From Natronocella acetinitrilica (lineage in GTDB: Bacteria; Pseudomonadota; Gammaproteobacteria; Nitrococcales; Aquisalimonadaceae), in the NCBI RefSeq assembly GCF_024170285.1, contig NZ_JALJXV010000008.1, positions 237,755 to 301,754 of the forward strand: a stretch of 64,000 nucleotides of DNA. The letters run 5' to 3'. The notes below the pieces were generated by a model, which saw nothing but the letters and a program-made list of their open reading frames with translations, had not been told where the DNA came from and made no database searches. Both the position numbers and the translations under genes were made by a program. Of this stretch, positions 53,709-61,827 are shown in pieces. Position 1 is the stretch's first letter. Every line of letters starts with the position of its first letter.

Positions 53709-54718
53709 AAAGGGTTCTTTTGACGTTGACGCTGTTAGTCGTGGCCGTGACGGCTGCGGTTGGTGGATACGTGGTCTACGACTATAACCAGTGGCTTGAA
53801 CGGCCGCTGGTCGAGTCAGAGTCGGCGCAGCCCCTGATTGTGGAACCGGGCACATCATTCCGGGGTCTGCTGCGGCAACTTGAAGACGAGGGCATCCTTG
53901 ATCAGCCCCGTTACTTCGAATTCCTGGCGCGGCAAAGCGACAGGGCAGGGCGAATACAGGCAGGGGAGTATCTGATTCCCGCAGGCGCTACCGCTCCGCT
54001 GTTACTCGATCGCCTGGTGCGAGGCCAGGTTGTCCAGCATCGCTTCACCATGATCGAAGGCTGGACATTCCGGCAGTTGCGAGCAGCGCTTGAAGCAGAT
54101 CCGCGCATCGTCAACACCATAACCGAGCTCGATGACGCTGCCGTGATGGAGCGACTTGGCAAGCCGGAGGAGCATCCCGAGGGGTGGTTTCTGCCGGAAA
54201 CCTACAGCTTCACGCGTGGAACAGATGACCTCACCCTGCTCAGGCGAGCCCTGCGGGCCATGGAAGAGGAATTGCAACTGGCATGGGATAACCGGCAGGA
54301 GGGGATTCCTCTGGAGTCCCCATACGAAGCCCTGATACTGGCGTCCATCATCGAGCGGGAGACGGGCAAGCCTGAGGAACGTCGCAAGGTGGCTGGCGTG
54401 TTCACCAGACGGTTGCAGTTGGGCATGCGATTGCAAACGGACCCTACCGTGATCTACGGCATGGGCGACAGCTATGACGGCAGGATACGGCGCCAGGATC
54501 TGCGAACCGATACGCCCTACAACACCTATACCCGTCACGGGCTGACACCCACGCCGATTGCCATGCCCGGTGCAGCCTCGTTGCGTGCCGCGGTGGATCC
54601 GAAGGACGGCGAGGAGTTGTACTTCGTGTCCCGTGGCGATGGCAGCCATCATTTTTCGGTGACGCTGGATGAACATAACCGCGCCGTTCGACGCTATATC
54701 CTGGGGCAGGACAACTGA
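53705..54718 (+). CDS. mltG: Endolytic transglycosylase MltG
   Basis: The 337-residue protein has an N-terminal TM helix (VLLTLTLLVVAVTAAVGGYVVYDY), a LysM-like subdomain and the YceG domain with catalytic Glu in LASIIERETGKPEERRKVAG. It cuts nascent glycan strands, ending their elongation. The start is GTG 53705 overlapping pabC, and the stop overlaps tmk. Confidence 0.93.
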   Translation: MKRVLLTLTLLVVAVTAAVGGYVVYDYNQWLERPLVESESAQPLIVEPGTSFRGLLRQLEDEGILDQPRYFEFLARQSDRAGRIQAGEYLIPAGATAPLLLDRLVRGQVVQHRFTMIEGWTFRQLRAALEADPRIVNTITELDDAAVMERLGKPEEHPEGWFLPETYSFTRGTDDLTLLRRALRAMEEELQLAWDNRQEGIPLESPYEALILASIIERETGKPEERRKVAGVFTRRLQLGMRLQTDPTVIYGMGDSYDGRIRRQDLRTDTPYNTYTRHGLTPTPIAMPGAASLRAAVDPKDGEELYFVSRGDGSHHFSVTLDEHNRAVRRYILGQDN

Positions 54719-55362
54719 TGACCGCCGCTCGTGGACGCTTCATTGTTCTGGAGGGGATCGAGGGGGCCGGCAAGAGCACGGCAATGGCCAGCGTGCAGAG
54801 CCTGCTTCAGGGACTTGGTTATCGCCTGGAAGTGACCCGGGAACCCGGCGGGACGGATCTGGGTGAATCGATACGGGAACTGCTGCTCACGCATCGTCGT
54901 GACGGCATGCATGACGACACGGAAGCGCTACTCATGTTTGCTGCCCGGGCGGAGAACCTGGCGAGGCGAATCCGTCCCGCGCTGGAGCGGGGCGACTGGA
55001 TACTGTGCGATCGCTTTACCGACGCGACATACGCCTATCAGGGAGCCGGACGAGGGCTCTCCATGGAGCGTATTGCTGCGCTGGAGCAATGGGTACAGGG
55101 CGACCTGCGTCCCGATCTGGTGCTGGTCCTGGACGTGCCAGCGGACGTGGGACTGGCCCGGGCTGCCTCCCGCGGTGGGCCCGCCGATCGCTTTGAATCT
55201 GAGCAGTGGGAGTTCTTTGAGCGTGTTCGGGCCTGCTATCTGGAGAGGGCCGCCCAGTCGCCAGAGCGTTATCGTGTCGTCAATACCGATCAACCCATCG
55301 AACAGGTACGCGCTGACGTTGAGCTTGCCGTTTCCGGCTGGTTGGCGGAGGTGGGGGAGTGA
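54718..55362 (+). CDS. tmk: Thymidylate kinase
   Basis: The 214-residue kinase has the P-loop VLEGIEGAGKSTAM, the DR motif TREPGGTDLGESI and CDRFTDATYAYQGAGRG. It phosphorylates dTMP. It overlaps mltG (TGATG) and holB (GTGA). Confidence 0.94.
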   Translation: MTAARGRFIVLEGIEGAGKSTAMASVQSLLQGLGYRLEVTREPGGTDLGESIRELLLTHRRDGMHDDTEALLMFAARAENLARRIRPALERGDWILCDRFTDATYAYQGAGRGLSMERIAALEQWVQGDLRPDLVLVLDVPADVGLARAASRGGPADRFESEQWEFFERVRACYLERAAQSPERYRVVNTDQPIEQVRADVELAVSGWLAEVGE

Positions 55363-56378
55363 TCAGCAACCTCCCGGTCTATCCGTGGCAACAGCGCCAA
55401 TGGGAGCGCCTGCGTGCGCCCATGGCAGCGAATCGGCTGCCCCATGCGTTGCTGCTGGCAGGGCCACCAGGCCTCGGGAAAGCCGCGTTTGCCCGGGGGC
55501 TGACTCAGGCGCTGCTTTGCAGCGCGCCAAACGAGCATGGGGCTTGCGGCGAGTGCAAGAGTTGCCTGCTGAATGCGGCTGGTAACCATCCTGACGTCTA
55601 TCTGGTCGGGCTCGAAGAAGACAGTCGTGTACTCAAGGTTGATGCTGTTCGTGCGCTGGCCAACTTCGCCACGCTGAAAAGCCAGTTCGGCGGGCGCAAG
55701 GTTGGCCTGATTCATCCTGCCGACAGAATGAATACCAATGCCGCCAATAGCCTTTTGAAAACGCTGGAAGAGCCCCCGTCCGGGGCAGTGATCATCCTGG
55801 TGGCCGACCGCTCCGCCAGACTGCCGGCAACGGTGCGTAGTCGTTGTCAGCGAATAGATTTCCAGCCGCCGGACAGGGAAATGGCCGCGGTCTGGCTCGG
55901 CCAGCAAGCTGATCTTGGTCAGGAACGCGCGGACCAGCTGATGCTGCTCGCCAACGGCGCGCCTTGCCGTGCCATTGAACTCGCAGAGCAGGGGGCGGAC
56001 GTTGCCTGCGAAAAGCTGGTTCAGCAGCTATTGCAACTGAAGGCGCGACGGGCATCACCGGTGGAAGTCGCCGCCGGCTGGGGCAAGGACACCCATGGGC
56101 TGTTGCTTGATCTGCTGATCGTGACCGTGCAAAGCCTGATCAGACAGGAAAGTGGTGCAGAAGCCCTACACCCCGCAGGCCAGGCCTTGGATAGGCTGCG
56201 GGGCAAGCTGGATGTTCTTGCGCTGCATGAGTATCTGGATTTTCTCTATTCGATGAATGCCCTGACGGATCGCGCCCTCAACCCTCAGCTTTACGCAGAG
56301 GACCTGTTCCTGCGCTGGTCCGACGCCTGCCGACCGAGTCTCGCACACGGGTGTCGGAGCTATCCGCAAACGGATTGA
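55359..56378 (+). CDS. holB: DNA polymerase III delta' subunit
   Basis: The 339-residue clamp-loader subunit shows LLLAGPPGLGKAAFARGL, a zinc module (CSAPNEHGACGECKSC), and LKTLEEPPSGAVIILVADR with the sensor region TVRSRCQRIDF. GTG 55359 is the start. The last 20 residues (after LFLRW) look like added sequence, not a conserved tail, which fits a rearrangement downstream. Confidence 0.9.
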   Translation: MISNLPVYPWQQRQWERLRAPMAANRLPHALLLAGPPGLGKAAFARGLTQALLCSAPNEHGACGECKSCLLNAAGNHPDVYLVGLEEDSRVLKVDAVRALANFATLKSQFGGRKVGLIHPADRMNTNAANSLLKTLEEPPSGAVIILVADRSARLPATVRSRCQRIDFQPPDREMAAVWLGQQADLGQERADQLMLLANGAPCRAIELAEQGADVACEKLVQQLLQLKARRASPVEVAAGWGKDTHGLLLDLLIVTVQSLIRQESGAEALHPAGQALDRLRGKLDVLALHEYLDFLYSMNALTDRALNPQLYAEDLFLRWSDACRPSLAHGCRSYPQTD

Positions 56379-56406
56379 TCTGCTCCAACCGTGCGCCGTT
56401 ACCTAG

Positions 56407-56634
56407 ATGAAAACGACCGACCGGATCGGCCACCGTGCCGCGTCGTTTGTTGCCGTGGTCGTTCGAGAACCCGATGGCCCCGTAATTGATGAGTCTCAGG
56501 TGATCTCGCAGTTGAAGGCGGAGTTGGCTGGTTTCAAGGTGCCCAAGGCCGTGCATTTCATGGATGAGTTGCCTCGCAATGCCATGGGCAAGGTCCAGAA
56601 GAATGTGCTGAGGGATCAATTCGGTGCGTGACCG
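56407..56634 (+). pseudogene. C-terminal fragment of an AMP-dependent acyl-CoA ligase
   Basis: From 56407 a 74-codon frame encodes AVVVREPDGPVIDESQVISQ and then FKVPKAVHFMDELPRNAMGKVQKNVLRDQF. This is the C-terminal lid of malonyl-CoA synthetase or a similar ligase, including the catalytic Lys of GKVQK. No N-terminal ligase domain precedes it, since holB lies directly upstream. It is a relic between holB and pilZ, which are usually adjacent. Confidence 0.75.
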
Positions 56635-56642
56635 CGTAGCCC

Positions 56643-56680
56643 CCGGCGATGCCGCAGTGGCCGTTGCGCGGCATCGCCGG
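56643..56680. repeat. Perfect 13-bp inverted repeat
   Basis: CCGGCGATGCCGC (56643-56655) pairs with GCGGCATCGCCGG (56668-56680) around a 12-bp loop. There is no T-run, so it is not a canonical terminator. It may be a protein-binding dyad or a mobile repeat. Confidence 0.7.
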
Positions 56681-56816
56681 TATGCATTGGCTGTGACGTA
56701 GTTTGAAGAACGAGAACCCCGGTTGGCTATCCTTGTGGCACATGGGTATGTTGAGGGCAATGACAGGCCATGGCCATGCCGGGCGAACGTCGTAGTCGCT
56801 GCAACCACTGGAGATC

Positions 56817-57185
56817 ATGACCTTGGAACAGACCAAGCGCCCGGGAGCAGGCAGGCAGGGGATTCTCTCCCTGACCATCAAGGACAAGCACGCGCTTTAC
56901 GCGGCCTACATTCCATACATCAAGAATGGCGGGCTGTTCGTGCCCACGAGCAACACCTATCGCCTCGGCGATGAGGTGTTCATGCTGCTCAGCCTGATGG
57001 AAGACGCGGAGAAACTCCCGGTGGTCGGGAAAGTGATCTGGGTGACACCGCGGGGCTCCCAGGGCAACCGCACCGCCGGCGTGGGGCTGCAGTTCGGCGA
57101 GAAGGATGGCGCACCGGCGCGCAGCAAGATCGAAACCTACCTTGCAGGCGCACTGGAATCCGACCGGCCAACCCATACAATGTAG
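56817..57185 (+). CDS. pilZ: PilZ domain protein, type IV pilus type
   Basis: The 122-residue protein resembles Pseudomonas PilZ: GILSLTIKDKHALYAAYIPYIKNGGLFVPT, given in part, then YRLGDEVFMLLSLMEDAEKLPVVGKVIWVTP. Like that protein it lacks the RxxxR c-di-GMP site. It is needed for type IV pilus assembly in pseudomonads and lies between holB and tatD. GGAG lies just before the ATG. Confidence 0.9.
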   Translation: MTLEQTKRPGAGRQGILSLTIKDKHALYAAYIPYIKNGGLFVPTSNTYRLGDEVFMLLSLMEDAEKLPVVGKVIWVTPRGSQGNRTAGVGLQFGEKDGAPARSKIETYLAGALESDRPTHTM

Positions 57186-57218
57186 GGCCCTTTCAGGCAG
57201 ACATTTCCCGAAGGTGCC

Positions 57219-58016
57219 ATGCAGCCGAGCCTAGTTGATTCCCATTGCCACCTGCACATGCTGAAGGGTGGCTCCGAGCTTTCCGGTGATTACCTCTCAG
57301 CGGCCCTGGAGCAGGGCGTCGGTCATTTCCTGACGGTGTGTGTCGACGTAGCGGACGTTCCCGAGCTTCTCGCACTGGCCGAATCCAGCGACCGCATTAC
57401 CACCAGTGTTGGCGTACACCCGTGTGGTGAATCCCTCGCCTTGCCGACTATTGAGGAATTCGTCGCACTGGCGGACCACCCGAAAGTCATCGCCATTGGT
57501 GAGACTGGCCTGGATTACCTGTGTACTGATGGCCCCAAGGAATGGCAGCACGAGCGCTTCCGGCACCAGATTCAGGCCGCAAGATTGATCGGTAAGCCAT
57601 TGATTATTCACTCGCGAGGAGCGCCCAGAGACACGGCAAGAATACTGAGGGAGGAGGGTGCCGACAGCGTCGGTGGCATCATTCATTGCTTCACCGAGGA
57701 TCAGGTGGCGGCGAAGCAATTCCTCGACCTCGACTTTCACATTTCCTTGAGCGGCATACTGACGTTCCGTAATGCGGATGAACTGCGCCAGGTTGCCCGC
57801 TATTTGCCCAACGACCGGCTACTGGTGGAGACCGATTGCCCTTACCTGGCGCCCGTACCGCACCGTGGAAAGCAGAACGAACCGGCCTTTGTGCGCCGTG
57901 TGGCGGAATGTCTGGCGGAAGTGCGGCGCGAACCCTTCGAGGAAACGGCTGAGTACACCACGGAGAACTTCTACCGGCTGTTCCCCTCCGCGCCCCGACC
58001 GATTCAGCCAATGTAA
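57219..58016 (+). CDS. TatD-family metal-dependent hydrolase (YcfH type)
   Basis: The 265-residue product has VDSHCHLHML, VGVHPCGESL, AIGETGLDYLCTDG, IIHSRGAPRDT, IIHCFTEDQ and LVETDCPYLAPVPHRGKQNEP. The SDSHCH metal motif and terminal ETDCPYLAP are typical of the YcfH group in the holB-pilZ-tatD segment. It is a second TatD homologue in this window. Its last bases overlap the convergent DUF123 gene by 13 bp. Confidence 0.92.
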   Translation: MQPSLVDSHCHLHMLKGGSELSGDYLSAALEQGVGHFLTVCVDVADVPELLALAESSDRITTSVGVHPCGESLALPTIEEFVALADHPKVIAIGETGLDYLCTDGPKEWQHERFRHQIQAARLIGKPLIIHSRGAPRDTARILREEGADSVGGIIHCFTEDQVAAKQFLDLDFHISLSGILTFRNADELRQVARYLPNDRLLVETDCPYLAPVPHRGKQNEPAFVRRVAECLAEVRREPFEETAEYTTENFYRLFPSAPRPIQPM

Positions 58017-58396
58017 TCTCTTCCACTCCAGGGCGTCGGACCGAGATACTTCAGGTGACTGCCGCAGCGCGAGCGGCAGTCGGAGGCGCCGAAACCGCGC
58101 ACGGGAAGCGTCCCGATAGTCAGCCGATTCAACTGGCACTCGGGAACCCCCCGGACCTCGACATCGACAATCTCCACGCCAGGGTTGGTGAGCACGTAGT
58201 CGATATGCCATCGGAGACGCTTTTCCCTGCGCAGGTGGCGCTGCAGTCGGCTGTGCGGATGCCGCCGTGCACTACCGGAGTAGACGTACAAACCGGCATC
58301 GAAACAATACTCACCCAAAGAACCAACTCTTATCTCCAAATTATTGTTAATCCAAATGAAGATTCTGTATGAGCAATGTGCCTTCTCACTTGCCAT
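58004..58396 (-). CDS. DUF123 GIY-YIG-like nuclease domain protein
   Basis: From ATG 58396 the protein is 130 residues and contains LYVYSGSARRHPHSRLQRHL, KRLRWHIDYVLTN and the paired Cys region CRSRCGSHLKYLG. These match the DUF123 family, seen fused to endonuclease III in archaea and alone in bacteria. The function is uncertain. In-frame starts at 58414 and 58450 exist, so the true start is open. Confidence 0.72.
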   Translation of the reverse strand: MASEKAHCSYRIFIWINNNLEIRVGSLGEYCFDAGLYVYSGSARRHPHSRLQRHLRREKRLRWHIDYVLTNPGVEIVDVEVRGVPECQLNRLTIGTLPVRGFGASDCRSRCGSHLKYLGPTPWSGRDYIG

Positions 58397-59051
58397 GGAT
58401 ATAGTCGCGATCATCGAAAGTGCGAACCCAGTGAGGTTTGTAGACCACAAGCATGGTCATGATCATGCCGGTAATGAAGCCCTCGGGAAACATCATCAGA
58501 GGTAACATCACCAGGTAATCGTGAACGATTATTGCTGGAGGATAAGCGCCGAGGGCAAGCAGCAGGATCGCTGAGGCAGTGATGGTGGCGCCGATTACGA
58601 GCATGGAACCAAAGAACGCCAAGACCAGAACATAGATGAAGAAATGGCGTGGCAGCAGGGTATATGCAATTCGCCCAAGCCCATGGGAGAGGGCGACGGG
58701 CAGCACCGTCAAAAGCATGCCATTCATGCCCACCGCGGCCCAGCTGTAGAGGCCCAGGGCGGATAAACCAATGAGTGCCAGCGATGCCCCGACCAGGGCG
58801 AGCTGCCAGCCGAACATCAGGGTTAGCGCTGTCACGCCCAGCAAGTGCAATTCGAGTCCCGGGTGGACACCAGCTCCCATGACCCACAACATGGCGACGA
58901 TGCCTGCCGCACACACCCAAACCGGTTCAAGCTTATTGCTGCGCAACGCATGCCATGGCGCCCCCTTTAGCGCCAGCCACAGGCACCCCGCCCAAAGCAC
59001 GATAGCCACCCAGCCGATCAGGTTCGGCGCCATGCCATCGTGCAGATTCAT
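58386..59051 (-). CDS. Energy-coupling-factor-type membrane permease (CbiM-like)
   Basis: The 221-residue protein has six or seven hydrophobic segments and resembles the CbiM/NikM family of ECF transporter S components: N-terminal MNLHDGMAPNLIGW, PGLELHLLGVTALTLMFGW and a final HDYLVMLPLMMFPEGFITGM. The Asn/His residues at the extreme N-terminus in CbiM bind the metal; here Leu-His replaces the usual His-Ile. No cbiQ/cbiO genes are present nearby. Its 3' end overlaps the DUF123 gene start by 11 bp. Confidence 0.7.
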   Translation of the reverse strand: MNLHDGMAPNLIGWVAIVLWAGCLWLALKGAPWHALRSNKLEPVWVCAAGIVAMLWVMGAGVHPGLELHLLGVTALTLMFGWQLALVGASLALIGLSALGLYSWAAVGMNGMLLTVLPVALSHGLGRIAYTLLPRHFFIYVLVLAFFGSMLVIGATITASAILLLALGAYPPAIIVHDYLVMLPLMMFPEGFITGMIMTMLVVYKPHWVRTFDDRDYIHGK

Positions 59052-59066
59052 CCGGTCATGGCTCAG

Positions 59067-59339
59067 TCAGTCGACGTCGTTGGCTTCTGGGTGGATCTGG
59101 CAGAAATGCTCCATGACCCGTTTCAACTTCGCCGCATGAGCGAAATCGCCACGCTGGCGGGCTGCCGCAATGTCATCCAGAATCATCCGCCGGATTCGTG
59201 GTGAGCCATCTGGTGCATGCATCAGATAGTTTCCCATCTCCAGAGCGATGATGCTGTCACAGTGCTCATGCTCGGCGATCGCGTCGATTTCCTCTTCCGT
59301 GAGTTCACTCATCCCGAGACAGTCTTCGTAGGTCAGCAT
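59067..59339 (-). CDS. Conserved small acidic protein
   Basis: The 90-residue product (MLTYEDCLGMSELTEEEIDA...) contains EHEHCDSIIALEMGNYLMH and RRMILDDIAAARQRGD. A similar small protein is found in several gammaproteobacteria near membrane or metal genes, without a known role. It lies 15 bp from the permease start on the same strand and a GCCTGCC stretch precedes it. I cannot assign a function. Confidence 0.65.
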   Translation of the reverse strand: MLTYEDCLGMSELTEEEIDAIAEHEHCDSIIALEMGNYLMHAPDGSPRIRRMILDDIAAARQRGDFAHAAKLKRVMEHFCQIHPEANDVD

Positions 59340-59406
59340 GGCAGGCCTCCGGCCGTGTGGCTGTATGGGCTACCAAGCACGCTAAACCAGAGTCGACTCG
59401 GGGCGG

Positions 59407-60657
59407 TTAATCTGGATCAACGCGGGACAAGTTAGCAGCGGAGTCGATTCCCAGCACTTCCCGCTGCCGGCGTCGTCGCCAATGCCAGTCGAACGCGACG
59501 CCGGCGGCAAGCAGAGCGAATCCGCTGATCTCGACAAGCATGTTGTAGTTGACCAGCAGGGCATAACTGACAACCGAGGCACCAAGAGAAGCCAGCCCCA
59601 AGGGCAGATAAGATTGATGCTGTCGCACACCTGCCGTCACGGCGGCAACTGCAAGCCAGGTGAAGACAAGGATGCCACCGGCCCATAGGCCGTCATCGAG
59701 TGCCATATTCAGCCCCAGCAGGGGCAGAAGCGCGAAAGCGGCAAGCAGGCCATAGCAAGTGAACAATGCGAGGCCGAGGCTCGCGAGGCCCGCCGCGCCT
59801 CTTCTCCAGAAGAGGCGCAACAGCCGCATTGGGTTGACTCGGCGCCACCAATGGGTCGCCGCAGGCAGGGGCGTTTGGTCACGGTCAACTCGCAAGGCCA
59901 GGGAGTGTGCGTCAAAGCTTGCGGCAATCTCCCGCGTCTGCGCACTGGGGCTCAGGGCAAAATAGTCATGTCGGTACAGCACTTCGGGGCTTGCGAAGCC
60001 CTCATCAACCAAAAGATCGAGGAGTTCTTCGTCAACGGTGGCGCCAACGACGCACTCCACCCAGAGGCGAGGGTCGCTGTCGCAATCCACGGTGACGGGG
60101 CGTCGGATGACAACGTCGGCCAGTTGCAAGGTTCCACCGGGTCGTAGAGCCCTGAACATTTCACGTACCGCCCGGCGTTTGTCGGGAACGAGATTCAGCG
60201 CTCCATTGCTGGTGATCACGTCGATGCTGCTGTCGCGCACGGGCAGCTGCTCGGCAGACCCCTCGATCGCGGAGACGTTGTCGTATCCGTTTGCAGAGGC
60301 CACATGAGACAGCTTCCGCGACATCTCGGGTGTCAGATCCACGGCGATGACGCGGCCGCGGGGGCCGACCAGACGGCTGGCGATGAGAGCGTCGACACCG
60401 GCGCCTGCGCCGATATCCAGAACGGTGTCCCCCTCCTGGATCCGATCTGCGACGAACGGATGGCCGACACCGGCGAACGCCGCCAAAGTGGCGTCGGGGA
60501 GGTTGTCCAATTGTTCCCGTTCGTAACCAAGGGCGACCGCCGCATCACGGCCTACGGGAAAGTGAAACCCGGCCGTGGGTTGGCGGGCAACACGTCCGTA
60601 CATCTGCCTAACGGCCCCGGCGATCTGCTCGCGTGAGTATCCGAGAATAGCGACCAT
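59407..60657 (-). CDS. ArsM-like SAM methyltransferase fused to a MerC-like membrane domain
   Basis: The 416-residue protein has a class I SAM methyltransferase domain, about residues 15-225, with motif I VLDIGAGAGVDAL (79-91), GRVIAVDLTPEM and LRPGGTLQLADVV. It is close to arsenite methyltransferases, but His66 stands where the paralogue at 61828 has Cys71. Cys192 and Cys202 (WVECVVGA) remain. The C-terminal part has four TM helices, about residues 289-315, 324-344, 351-370 and 374-392, like MerC, and ends in WHWRRRRQRE. The fusion is unusual. It follows the sigma and anti-sigma genes on the minus strand, with AGGGAGAAGG upstream. Substrate unknown. Confidence 0.75.
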   Translation of the reverse strand: MVAILGYSREQIAGAVRQMYGRVARQPTAGFHFPVGRDAAVALGYEREQLDNLPDATLAAFAGVGHPFVADRIQEGDTVLDIGAGAGVDALIASRLVGPRGRVIAVDLTPEMSRKLSHVASANGYDNVSAIEGSAEQLPVRDSSIDVITSNGALNLVPDKRRAVREMFRALRPGGTLQLADVVIRRPVTVDCDSDPRLWVECVVGATVDEELLDLLVDEGFASPEVLYRHDYFALSPSAQTREIAASFDAHSLALRVDRDQTPLPAATHWWRRVNPMRLLRLFWRRGAAGLASLGLALFTCYGLLAAFALLPLLGLNMALDDGLWAGGILVFTWLAVAAVTAGVRQHQSYLPLGLASLGASVVSYALLVNYNMLVEISGFALLAAGVAFDWHWRRRRQREVLGIDSAANLSRVDPD

Positions 60658-60733
60658 TTGCCTTCTCCCGTGGCAATGTCGTCCAGTCCCTGAGTTTTTC
60701 GATCAACGACTTCGAGTGGGGTCCGGGTCGAAG

Positions 60734-60970
60734 TCAGAAATTCTCGAGAATTCGTTTGATTCTCTCCTGCAGTTGTTCGGGCGCTCTCTCGCTGGCTGCG
60801 TCCGTGACCCTCGAGCGTAACTTTTTCTCGAACTCTGCACGCGTGAAACAGTCGCGGCAGCGCTTCAGGTGGTGTTCGATATCGGCGCTGCTCTGAGCAT
60901 CCAGCTCCTGGTCCAGATACTCTAGCAATTGCCGCACGACTTCTTCGCAACTGAGTTCGCGCCGGCTCAT
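60734..60970 (-). CDS. Zinc-type anti-sigma factor
   Basis: The 78-residue protein has the anti-sigma zinc motif HxxxCxxC (His34, Cys38, Cys41; HLKRCRDC) in a small helical domain. It lacks a TM segment, so it is soluble. It overlaps the upstream sigma factor gene by four bases (ATGA), the classic sigma/anti-sigma arrangement. ZAS proteins release sigma on thiol oxidation, metal stress or electrophiles. It could sense the toxic compound handled by the flanking methyltransferases. Confidence 0.8.
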   Translation of the reverse strand: MSRRELSCEEVVRQLLEYLDQELDAQSSADIEHHLKRCRDCFTRAEFEKKLRSRVTDAASERAPEQLQERIKRILENF

Positions 60971-61629
60971 TGACGACCTCCCGACGGAGATGAGCCACCA
61001 TCGGGGCTCGCGACGGACAGGCCTGCCTCCTGAGCTAGCTGCCAGAGCGTTCGCTGCAGCATGCCTCGCGCACGGGAAAGTCTGGACCTGACGGTTCCCA
61101 GCGGAATCTCCAGCAACTCGGCAACCTCCTGATAGGTATAGCCCTGGATCTCCACCAGGACAATAACGATGCGGAACGCGTCCGGCAGGTCATCAATTGC
61201 CTGTTGCAGATCCTCACGCAGCAAATCGTTCAGCGCCACGTCTTCGGCGGAGCCCCACCACAGCAGAAAGGGTTGGTGGAGTTTCTCGAAGAGTGAGAAG
61301 TCTTTCTCATCCCCATCGTCCATGCCGGCTTCGGGCACGTCAATTGGGGTTTCTACACGGTTCCGGGTCTGTTTGCGCCGCCAGGCGCTGATGAATGTGG
61401 TGTTGAGGATGCGAAAAAGCCAAGCGTCCAGGCGATCCAGATCCTCAAGGCTATCCAACGCTGACCAGGCACGGGATACCGACTCGGCAACGATCTCCTC
61501 GGCTTCATCGGCATTACGCGTTAACCGCAGGGCAGTTCCGTAGAGCCTGTCCATCAGCTCGGTGACGACACGCTCAAAGCGTTCCCGCCGACGCATGCGC
61601 TCGCAATTTTTTTCCGAAGTAGGGCGCAT
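60967..61629 (-). CDS. ECF-type sigma factor
   Basis: From ATG 61629 (AGGTGG upstream) the protein is 220 residues with region 2 (RLYGTALRLTRNADEAEEIVAESVSRAW, in part, and LDAWLFRILNTTFISAWRRK) and region 4 (LPDAFRIVIVLVEIQGYTYQEVAELLEIPLGTVRSRLSRARG, in part). It is coupled to the zinc anti-sigma gene. A long acidic linker (DVPEAGMDDGDEKDFSLFEKL) separates the two regions. It probably drives one or both methyltransferase operons. Other starts are ATG 61596 and 61680. Confidence 0.85.
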   Translation of the reverse strand: MRPTSEKNCERMRRRERFERVVTELMDRLYGTALRLTRNADEAEEIVAESVSRAWSALDSLEDLDRLDAWLFRILNTTFISAWRRKQTRNRVETPIDVPEAGMDDGDEKDFSLFEKLHQPFLLWWGSAEDVALNDLLREDLQQAIDDLPDAFRIVIVLVEIQGYTYQEVAELLEIPLGTVRSRLSRARGMLQRTLWQLAQEAGLSVASPDGGSSPSGGRQ

Positions 61630-61744
61630 AGATCCACCTGGTTGCAGCCCTTTCTTGATGCCACCTGGCGACACCGGCACCTGAAAGTCTGGGCCATATC
61701 GGCGGCCGCTTCCAATTATTCAGTCTTCGGCGAGGACTCCGCCG

Positions 61745-61770
61745 GGAACAATTGAAGGCCGTCATGCGTC
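61745..61770 (+). promoter_or_regulatory. ECF-type promoter candidate upstream of the methyltransferase operon
   Basis: GGAAC at 61745-61749 and CGTC at 61767-61770 are separated by 17 bp. This GGAAC-N16/17-CGTC arrangement is what ECF sigma factors recognise. It lies 58 bp upstream of the methyltransferase ATG in the 198-bp divergent gap. Confidence 0.5.
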
Positions 61771-61827
61771 CTGGCGATACCCCGCATCCATGTGTGGGTA
61801 ATGCGTGAGCAAGGAGGAGTGACAGGC

